Assembly (NCBI RefSeq): GCF_933775445.1
Contig: NC_065873.1
Coordinates: forward strand, 17,298,001-17,362,000
DNA length: 64,000 nucleotides
Origin: Argentina anserina
Lineage: Eukaryota; Streptophyta; Magnoliopsida; Rosales; Rosaceae
Direction: 5' to 3'
Shown here one piece after another: positions 55,343 to 64,000 of the stretch (its first letter is position 1; every line of letters begins with the position of its first letter). The notes beneath the pieces were generated by a model that had not been told where the DNA came from, made no database searches, and saw nothing but the letters and a program-made list of their open reading frames with translations. The position numbers were made by a program, and so were the translations under genes.

Positions 55343-58300
55343 ATGAGTTCTGGACACGAAACGGAGGGTTCTCAGCTCCCTGATGTTCCGACCTTCAAAG
55401 TATCTGTCAAAGGCTCTGACAGTGGTTCATTTGGGGGCGCCAAACTCAACGGAACCAATTTTCGTAAATGAAAATGACTTATGGCTGCTCATCTTCGAGG
55501 CATGCACAAGATGGGACATGTCACTGGTGTCACTAAGGCTCCTAGTCCTGAGGATATTGTTGCTTACAATAAATGAGACGACGACGATAGTCTTGTCATG
55601 TCCGTCTTGTGGAAAGCTATGAATAATGAGATAGTTGATCTGGTGGAGGCATGTGCCACTACGCAGGCAATATGGGAGACACTGGCCGACTTATATACTA
55701 ATGACTCTGATTTCATACAGGTTCATGAGTTAATATGCACATGTTTGGCAATATACCAGGATGGGCAACCGGTGGCGCACTATTTCACCAAACTAAAGAA
55801 TATTTGGGCTGAGATTGATGTGAAACGTCCTTTGCATGATTAAAAATCAAGAGGATATTGTTTGGTACCAAAAGGAGAAGGAGCTTGAACGAGTTCACCA
55901 TTTCCTGAAAGGTCTTGATGCAAAGCATACCAGTGCGAAAGGCGAATTGCTCCGAATGACCGAATCACCTAGCCTACTCACCGCTTTCACCTATATCCGA
56001 AAGGATGAGTCTCAGCTGGAGAGTATTCTTCAGGCACCGGCTGTCGTTTCCAGTCTTACTGTTCATGCTCGATCTCCGGCAACACCCCTTCCGCAAGCAA
56101 CTTCTGCTCCCCTTCCGCAAGCAACTTCCGCTCCCCTTCATCGACAAAGACCACCACCAGGCTTCGGGAATTAGCATTGCCCTCCTTGCTCTTATTGCCA
56201 TGATACTAACCATACTCGTGTGACCTGTTGGAAATTGTATCCACACCTTAGGCGTAAGAGGCCTAATTATCGCCCCAGGAAAAAGCAGCTCTTCAATTAG
56301 TTCCGGAACCAGATATCTATGGTGTGGTTGGGTATGATCATCATACTGCTGGAGGAGCACCTACAACCTCGGTCGTTGGCTGTGGTCAAATTGGTATGGC
56401 TTTCAATATTTCTCACTCTGTTAGTTTTGATACATGGATTATTGATTCTGGTGCATCTGATCATATGACTTATGACAAATATTATTTTACCGTATTGTCC
56501 CCTCCACCTGTACCCTATGTAACTAATGCTAATGGTGAGGCCTTCCCCGTGTTAGGGACAGGGTCCGTTCGTATTACTCCCACCATAGAGCTTCACAATG
56601 TACTCTATGTACCTGCTTTATCTCATCATTTGATATCTGTTCCCCAATTGAACGCTGACGCTCAGTGTTCTGTGACCTTTTTTCCTATGTATGTGATATT
56701 TCAGGATCTTCTCACTGGAAGGGTAATTGGTCGGGGGTCTATGAGGGGCCGTTTGTTTCATCTAGATCTGACATACGCTGGGAAAAAACCAGGGGGACAG
56801 TCTCGGACCGCTTTACTCTCCACTTATGACAAGCTAAGTGAAGTTTGGTTATGACATCGTCGCTTAGGACATCCATCTTTTAGTGTTATGAAAAAATCCA
56901 TGCCTACTTTGTTTATTAGTGTGGACGAGTGTTTTTTATGTTGTGAGACATGTGTTTTGGGTAAGAGTCATCGATCTACTTATTCCCCTAGTACTTCTAC
57001 TAAAAGTTTTCTTCCTTTTGAATTAATTCATTCTGATGTTTGGGGACCCTCTAAAGAGTCTACTGTGTCCGGAATGCGATATTTTGTGTCATTTATTGAT
57101 GATTGCACACGTCTTTCATGGATTGTTCTTCTTAAAAATAAAGATGAGGTTTTTCCAACTTTTGGTGCCTTCCATATCTTTGTCCAAACACAATATAATG
57201 CCACCATTCGAGTTCTTCGTTCTGATAATGGGGGGGGGGGAATATGTGAATCATGTCTTTCAGGAGTTCTTTAACACACACAGAATTGTTCATCAAACAA
57301 TGTGTCCTTACACACCTGAGAAAAATGGGGTTTTTGAAAGAAAAAATCGCCATTTACTTGATATGGCTCGGTGTATTCTTTTTAGTGCCCATATGCCTAA
57401 ATACCTTTGGGGTGATGCTGTCATTACTTCCGCCCACCTCATTAATCGTCTTCCATCTCGTGTCCTTCAGGGGAAAGTTTCATATGTGGTGCTTGCATCT
57501 CATGTCTCATTACCCTCCTTTTATAATCTTCATGCCTGTGTTTTCGGTTGTGTTGCTTTTGCTTATTTTCCACAACATCAGCGTTCTAAGTTGAAAAGGG
57601 TACCGGTGCTATCATCCCCCAACCCGGAAGTACTATGTCACTATGGATGTTACATTTTTTATGACATGAGTTATTTTCCCTCTTCTGATACTGCTCTTCA
57701 GGGGGAGAATTCATATTTTGAAGAGCTGTATCATGGAGAGGGGGAGACAAGTGAGCTAGTCGATATGGTAACAGGTTCCGTTGAGATTACCAATGTGTCA
57801 GCTACACAGGCACCACCAAATGTCGTCACTCCAGAGATTCAGGCACCAGAAGCTGACAACACAACTGCCCCTCATGTCTCCTGTACAACTGTTTATACCC
57901 CTGACCAATGCTCTCATGGTACAGAAGATCACTCATCTGAGGTTAGTAATTTTATTAAGGCTAATAATAGACAATATGTTTTGCCAAATATGTCTACTCG
58001 GGGTCAACCAACAAAAAAATATGAACATACCTTTCAGACTAAAGCCAAGTATCCTGTGGCAAATTTTATATCTACCAAAAGATTATCTAAGTCATATGAG
58101 TCATTTGTGAATCAAATATCTACTGTATCAGTACCTAACAAAGTGCAGGATGCATTGAGAGATCCAAAATGGAGGAAAGCAATGGAGAAAGAGATGAAAG
58201 CATTACAAAAGAACAATACTTGGGAGCTTGTACATCCACCATATGGCAAGAAGGCTGTAACATGTCGTTGGGTGTTTATAGTGAAGCATAATCTAGATGG

Positions 58301-59603
58301 GTCAGTAAGCCGGTATAAATCATGCCTAGTAGTGAAGGGGTTCATCCAGACATATGGCATAGACTATGATGAGACATTTGCACCTGTTGCAAAAATAAAC
58401 ACTATCCGGGTATTGCTCTCTATCATTGCTAACTTGAACTGGCCACTTAGGCAGTTTGATGTTAAGAATGCATTTCTTCATAGAGAACTAACAGAGGAAG
58501 TATATATGGATCTTCCGCCTGGATATGTGGTCGCTTCTCCAACTACCTCTGTATGCAGATTGAGAAAGTCTTTGTATGGTCTTAAACAATCATCTCGTGA
58601 TTGGTTTGGAAGATTCTTACAATTCATGAGGAAAATTGGCTATAGACAGAGTAATTCAGACCACACGTTATTTCTCAAACATCAACAAGAGAAGATAACA
58701 ACCCTAATTATAAATGTTGATGATATGGTAGTTACTATGAATGATACTGTTAAGGTTGATAGATTACATAAACTGCTTGCCACAGAGTTTGAGATGATGG
58801 ACCTAAGTACACTCAAGTACTTCTTAGGCATTGAAGTAGCCTGAGAAAGTGAAGGTATCTATATGTGACAGAGGAAGTACATTCTTGATCTACTAACAGA
58901 GACATGTATGTTGGACTGCACTCCCATTGATACTCCTATTGAGCAAAACCATCGGTTAGCAGAGTACCCAGATCAAGTCCCTACTGAAAAACCTTGTTAT
59001 CAGAGGCTAGTTGGACGCCTAATTTATCTATCACATACCAGACCAGATGTTGCGTATGCAATAAGTATAGTGAGTAAGTTCATGCATAATCCCAGTGAGG
59101 ACCACATGGATGATGTTGTAAGGATTTTGAGGTACTTGAAGTCAGCTCCGAGGAGAGGAGTAATGTTCTCTAATCACAATAATATCCTTGAAATTTGTGG
59201 CTTCACATATGCAGACTGGGTTGGAAATATTACAGATCGGAGATCCACATCAGGGTACCTTACCTTTGTTGGGGGTAATCTTTTTACATGGAAGAGTAAG
59301 AAATAAAAGATGGTAGCATGATCTAGTGGTGAAGCAGAATACAAAGGTATGGCTCAGGGAGTGTGCGAATTGTTATGGCTTAGAAATTTGCTACAAGATT
59401 TGGGTATTAAGCCTAAATGTGCTATGCAGCTGTACTGTGACAACAAGACAGCCATTGATATTTCACATAATCATGTGCAACATGATCGTACAAAACATGT
59501 GAAGGTTGATTGTCACTTTATAAAAGAGAAGATAGACGCGAAGATCATTAGTTTTCTTTTTGTTTCTACAGAAGAGCAACTTGCCGATATGCTCACAAAA
59601 TGA
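55343..59603 (+). pseudogene. Copia gag-pol polyprotein, degraded
   Basis: Gag starts at ATG 55343. A zinc knuckle CSYCHDTNHTRVTC lies near 56190-56232. The protease motif IIDSGASDHM follows at about 56440. The integrase core carries HSDVWG, SDNGG and the NGVFERKNR region (57020-57450). Reverse transcriptase shows FDVKNAFLHRELTEEVYMDL and GLKQSSRDW, with its catalytic YVDD changed to NVDD. RNase H has ADWVGN, CDNKTAI and a final ADMLTK. Premature stops include TGA at 55469 and 55574 (expected Trp), TGA at 58842 and TAA at 59305. A run of 11 G at 57230-57240 shifts frame inside the integrase. This gene order (integrase before RT) defines Copia. It cannot produce active enzymes. Confidence 0.9.
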
Positions 59604-59657
59604 GTTTTTATGATTCACTTAGCAAGTTTGGCATGGTTGATATGTATGCACCAACTT

Positions 59658-59787
59658 AAGGGGGGGTGTCGGCGTGAATCCGGCGCAAATCACAGAGTAA
59701 TTAGTGTTAGATTAGGCTATATATTTGTTAAATCTGTGTATGAATTCATTAAGCAATAATCAATATAATTCCAGTTGGTATCAGAGC
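59658..59787 (+). repeat. Copia PPT, single 107-bp LTR and PBS
   Basis: AAGGGGGGG (59658-59666) is followed by TGTCGGCGTGAATCC...AATTCCA (59667-59773), a GT spacer, and TGGTATCAGAGC (59776-59787). This is the end of the Copia element, followed, unexpectedly, by a PBS as if a new copy began. No matching Copia LTR exists at the 5' side. Confidence 0.8.
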
Positions 59788-60190
59788 GGGTCCCTCTCCA
59801 GTCGCGCTTCCAATTTGTGTATGGACTCGAGTTGGGTGCCACTTTGTCATGGGCCCATGATGGGTGCCATTATCATGTCATCGGAGGGTTTTCCAATTGG
59901 ATGGTCACCAAGTGTCGTTGGTTACTGGACCTTGGTTTATTTTATCCCAGTGTGTGGGATGTTAATTTGTCACGTGCAGACCTAAAAATTAGGTTGCACG
60001 TGAGGGGGCGTGTTGGAGAGGAGAGATCCCACATCTAAGAAGTGACAAATAAAATAAAGCTTATAAGTGAGTGGATAATACCTAATTGTACCGAGGCCTT
60101 TTGTGATTAAAACCCAACACCTGTGAGGTGGCTAAGTTGGGACAATATCGGTACAGTTGGTCCACGGGCCACGCTTGTCGCTGTTTAACA
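59776..60190 (+). mobile_element. TRIM interior and 3' LTR closing the chimeric element
   Basis: From the PBS on, GGGTCCCTCTCCAGTCGCGC and the following ~200 bp match the reversed interior of the TRIM at 40487-40693. They end in GTGAGGGGGCG (PPT) and the 180-bp LTR 60011-60190 (TGTTGGAGAG...TGTTTAACA). Confidence 0.88.
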
Positions 60191-60253
60191 ATTAGTTGGA
60201 AGAAACTTGAAACCTGATGGAAGGTTGAGACGAGGAACGCACGAGAACGCCAT
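60191..60253 (-). pseudogene. NAC transcription factor, first 21 codons, separated by the retroelement
   Basis: Minus-strand ATG at 60253 begins MAFSCVPRLNLPSGFKFLPT and one Asn, ending at the insertion point. LPSGFKFLPTN is the start of NAC subdomain A (usual form LPPGFRFHPTD). The next codon in the same frame is at 54485-54483, on the other side of the insertion, after the duplicated target site. Upstream, TAATATATACC near 60447-60457 on the gene strand could be the TATA box. Confidence 0.85.
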
Positions 60254-61732
60254 AAGCCGATCAAATCAGGAAATCCTCAAGAAAAGAAAGTTGTCTTCTT
60301 GATGGGAGAAAGGTAGAAGATCTCTAGGGATTTAATGAAGAGATTCTGGAGATGAAATTTTTTTGAAGCTTTGAGAGATTTCTTGATCAGAAAGACACGA
60401 TTGAATACATACATTGCAAGTAGTTCACTACTGTCACCAGGACTGGGGTATATATTAGGCCTAGATTTAGAGTTTCTAATTCTCCGCCACCATTATATGG
60501 CAACTCATATGCATGTCAATGAGTCAATCCATTTCACACAGGTAATGGTATTACAATCCAGGTCTAACAAGGATTATATTTCGAACCCGTAACTTCCGCT
60601 GCTTGCCCTAAAAAACAGGAGAACAAAATAATATCGTATTTTAGGTTTTATTTGTTTGTTTTTTCAATTAAAAATTTTATTTGGTTTTTCTCTTTTGTGA
60701 ATGTGGGTGTATCTAGAAACCAGGAGTCTCTTTCTAATTTTTATTAAAAAAAAATATAAAAAAAGAAAGAGAATTTTTTTAGATGCGCTTGGCTTGTCAA
60801 CCCTTTGGTTCCAGCACGTCCATTTTCAATCGTTTAGCCTTTAATATGTTTATGATTAGTGTTTATCTGGAACATACTGTTGATTGATAACAGTTAAGGG
60901 ATCCAACCGACTTCAAATTATCTGATCAGTTTTCGCAGAAAACATCTCGAGGTGAGATTCAAGAGTTGAACCGGCTGAAGGATCTGCACATGTGGAGGGA
61001 ATATGGAACACCCTCGTTTACATGCTCAATTCTGAAAACTCAATTGAGAGGGCTTAGAGGTGAGACTTGAGAATTGGACCAGCGTTTAGAGGGCTTTGTG
61101 TTGTATCACTTTATGGACTGAATGATAAAAAGAACAATTTAGAAATTGAACATAAAGGAAACAATGTTCTAGATCCTTTACCTGAGCTTCATTGTTGGTA
61201 TATATGTATAATGTTGTGTTCGAACTGTATGTTCTAGGGGACAAAACGTCTCTTGTAATACGACCATATCATTAAATGTCTACTTTCTACCAAGAAAACA
61301 CGTCTCAAAATTCTAGCCGCTATATCTATGTGCCACACCACCATCATTTTGGCCAAACAGTGAAACACACTAAAGAATATCATGATCAAAGGTGCAACAG
61401 ATTCCCATCTCAGATGGTTAATTGATATCCCTACATTAGAAGAACTAAAGAACCACTCAAGTGTGGTGGAGTTCGGAAGAAGAGACACAGGCAATAAATT
61501 CAGTTAACTTTTTTTCTAATTTTCCAGATGTTTGAAGCTAAAATTTAACGATGTTTATATAAATAATGAGCTCATTGAGGCCTTACAGCATTGCAACTAG
61601 AGTAAAAACAAAATGGAAGGCGGGGTAAAAGAAAATATTACACGCAGGTTGATACCAATCAAAAGATCTACTAGATTAAGTCATAATAAACACCATGAGA
61701 TTGTGCACATAAACTATCCACACCCTCAACTG
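60254..61732. other. NAC promoter/leader and spacer
   Basis: The first ~250 bp are the probable leader and core promoter of the interrupted NAC gene. From about 60600 to 61732 I see no gene; the last part is probably the 3' UTR of the SAM-domain gene. Confidence 0.45.
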
Positions 61733-63391
61733 TCACACTCTTGATTCCAATGCCAAAAGGATCTTTTTCCTGGGACCCTGAAACCCAAAGTCAAAACAGT
61801 TAGCTCAAAGCAAGCAAGCAAAGACAAAACTCGTCAAAACCAACTCCTGGTACATTTTCTATGACTTAGCAAGCAATAGAAACTGGAATAGCAGAACCCA
61901 ATCTATTTTGAAAATCTATATATAACACACACTGTCTTCTGTTGGAATATGCAGAAAGTAAGGTGACAGAATTAGCATTTGATCCAAACCCCTGAACACA
62001 ATCCTCACCATTACTGTGAAGATGGAATGCTTCTAAAGATGAATATTGTCACTCTAGCAGATTCGAAATATGAGTTGTATCTACAACAATTTCTACTATG
62101 GTGGCATATTGAAACAAAGTTGAGCACTGTAAAGCCAGCACAGATACACACATATTTAGGAACAATTATGTTCATGCAGACTCATGTTTTCGGATTTCAT
62201 GCTGTTGGAAAGAAATTGTTTGGCATGGTGACGTTGTAATATAATGTTTGTAATTATCTTTCAAGAATGATGTTTGTAATAATCTTCTAAGAATTCTAGC
62301 GAGTTTCTCGAGATTACCATTGGTATTCCTAGAGCCTTGAGATCCTCATCAGTCATGTGCACAAGTGCCGTCATATCGACCTACATAAGCATGTCAAATT
62401 AATAAGTGGAAAGTAAGAAATATTCCCCAAAAAGAGGTGGTTAAAAGATTAAAACTATCATGCTTACTTCCTCTGCTTGAAATGTAATGCAATACTTTTC
62501 AAGATCCAAGGACGTCAAAAACTCGTCCACAGAAGTCCCAACCTGCATGAAAGACAGATTGATCATATAAGGCAGAAATTACAATAACTAGTGTGCATCT
62601 TGTTTTGTGGGCCAGTCTAAGGATGATATATTGGAATAGACAGTAGTTCAGTCTAACAATAGCATTTTATAAAAACTAATAGTATCCATGCTGTGCCTCC
62701 TAAAAGTGGGTAATAAACAAACAGAAGCAGCAAAGAAAAATGGTCAAACAGATATGAAAACAAGAGATTCTTTAAGGAAACTACCCCCATAGTAGAATAG
62801 TTAACATATCTTCAGTTAACTCCTGTTCATTCCAACCTATGTTAAATTTTTGTTATCAACATTAGATGTCCAATGAAGCCTCAAGGGACCATCTCAAATA
62901 TCAAACACACCACGTGTTAGCTGTATATGAGATCAGTATGTGATGAATGAAAATCAAAGAATTTGTGCCTTTTTTGAAGCCTTTTTGCTAGATGTTGTGT
63001 TGGCAACTTTGTGAGTCTCTGGTGCAGGTACTGCAACAGCAACGGTTCTCCTCACTGATTTAGCAGCCTCTACTTTGGACCTTGGTGGATCGGCATTCAC
63101 TGGTTGTGGCTTCATAGTACCAGATAGCTTTTCCCGTAGGTCTCTTACACCTGAAACAGATCTTGTTCCAGATGTCTGTTTAAAATTTTTCCTCTGAAGC
63201 TTCAAACGTAGGTCCCCAGCTTTGCGATCTTCAAAAGATATCAGCACAAAGTCAACTACTACAAAAGATGATTTACTGGAATCAAATAAAAATAGCTGCA
63301 ACTTCAAGTACAAATGCAAAGGTCCATACTTGATAATTGAGGTTCATTATCATCATAAAGATCATGCTCCCACTTGTCATCTTGTCTCTGC
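61733..63391 (-). CDS. SAM-domain protein, 5' end outside the window
   Basis: Five exons are visible: 63391-63330, 63228-62969, 62542-62468, 62380-62318 and 61777-61733 (stop TGA). They encode RQDDKWEHDLYDDNEPQ, a basic linker (AGDLRLKLQRKNFKQ, VSGVRDLREKLSGTM, KKASKK) and a C-terminal SAM domain: SVDEFLTSLDLEKYCITFQ, then DMTALVHMTDEDLKALGIPM, then GPRKKILLAL. Short plant proteins with this layout exist; SAM domains mediate protein or RNA contacts, and the role here is unknown. The N-terminal exon is not recognised in the remaining 600 bp. The third visible intron has no GT donor: the frame-keeping site is AAAAAG|GCACAA, a GC-AG intron. Otherwise the exon would read on to a stop after AQIL, dropping the SAM domain. 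Confidence 0.82.
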
Positions 63392-64000
63392 CTGAAAATG
63401 ATGTGCCTTCATCTCAATTACAAAGCTTTGGGCTTAAAACTCAACTACCATTAAGCATTAACATATCCACACTCAAATCAGAGCACAACCAGCAGTGTGT
63501 TCCCATGGCAAAAATTATTCTAACAAAATGCATTCCCAGCATTTTCTCATCAGCATCTGGTGAGTGCAACCTTGCAACACTAAATGCAGCAGCTTTCTAG
63601 CTACAAAGCTTTCACCAAGATTGAACTATATACTGATATAATAAAGCAGATATTGATCTGAAGATTTCATAACAGCGACCATATTTAAACCCAGAGTAAC
63701 AGATGTTCATAATATTTTTACAACCATCAGTAGAGCAGTTCAAGAATCATCTATTCACAAGTGACAAAGAAAATCAACTCTGAAGTTTTTGCAATGTAAA
63801 AGTACTAACATTACAGTTAACACAAAATTTAGACAAGTCATCATATCCAATTTTAATTCCAAATCCGATTTAAAAATCACAATGATGAGAGATATGTGGA
63901 GGTGAACACCGTTTCCAAGTGGCATCTCATTATAACCTACTTGCATTCTTATCATCATTCAATCTGAATGAAAGTTTTGCCAATCAATATCTAAACTTTG
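63392..64000. other. Probable intron/upstream part of the SAM-domain gene
   Basis: No exon recognised. It probably holds an intron, and perhaps the first exon, of the minus-strand SAM-domain gene, which must start here or beyond the window edge. Confidence 0.4.

Larger units (their letters stand above)
54491..60190 (+). mobile_element. Chimeric TRIM/Copia retroelement inserted in the NAC gene
   Basis: Order on the plus strand: TRIM LTR (54491-54669); PBS TGGTATCAGAGC (54670-54681); Copia leader and gag-pol (54682-59657); PPT and a different, 107-bp LTR (59667-59773); a second PBS (59776-59787); TRIM interior and PPT (59788-60010); TRIM LTR (60011-60190). The outer LTRs match the TRIM at 40307-40885. 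Flanks are GTTAG (54486-54490) and ATTAG (60191-60195), a 5-bp duplication with one difference. The two outer LTRs differ at roughly 14 of 180 positions by eye, so the insertion is not recent. The two element families are joined precisely at the 12-nt PBS on both sides. Confidence 0.85.

Noticed and set aside
61234..61494. Minus-strand 86-codon frame
   Set aside because: No recognisable domain, no splice context, and the composition looks like non-coding sequence.

Overview
The window looks like nuclear DNA of a eudicot plant. It has intron-rich genes with GT-AG introns, long AT-rich spacers, microsatellites in introns and UTRs, a tRNA gene with internal A and B boxes, and several plant transposon classes. 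My best guess is a rosid, probably Rosaceae, from the general look of genes and retroelements; this is inference, not proof.

Layout. 1-5013: right part of a decayed PIF/Harbinger element (ORF1-like and transposase-like relics facing each other) split by a 2-kb Mutator-like element with interleaved inverted repeats and a 9-bp target duplication. 6123-11351: pieces of LTR retrotransposons, including a minus-strand LTR and the 3' part of a Tat-lineage-like Ty3/gypsy element with antisense ORFs, a 66-bp tandem repeat and a 3' LTR. 13050-15503: a complete FATA acyl-ACP thioesterase. 16245-18318: a decayed copy of a small secreted-protein gene and an inverted-repeat element. 18475-21903: a CACTA element with a perfect 3-bp duplication, carrying captured pieces of a 26S proteasome RPN1 gene and of a cytosolic triosephosphate isomerase gene. 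It ends 132 bp before a small Trp/Gly-rich secreted-protein gene.

23890-38627: RING/SIM ubiquitin ligase (-), GFA2-like DnaJ with a frameshift (+), intronless CDC45 (-) with telobox and E2F-like sites, and RIN4 (-) with a 3.8-kb first intron. 40307-40885: an intact TRIM retrotransposon. 42827-52271: BAP31-like ER protein (+), PLS-class PPR protein (-), tRNA-Lys(UUU) (-) and the 13-exon PIG-S subunit of GPI transamidase (+). 53160-60253: a NAC transcription-factor gene cut after codon 21 by a 5.7-kb chimeric retroelement. 61733-63391: most of a SAM-domain protein gene (-), with its 5' end off the window.

The host genes are unrelated housekeeping and signalling genes; I see no gene cluster acting as one pathway. 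The most unusual structure is the chimeric retroelement at 54491-60190. A TRIM and a Copia element are joined exactly at their shared 12-nt primer-binding site at both ends, giving TRIM LTR - PBS - Copia interior - Copia LTR - PBS - TRIM interior - TRIM LTR. Its insertion into NAC coding sequence leaves both NAC pieces in the same reading frame.
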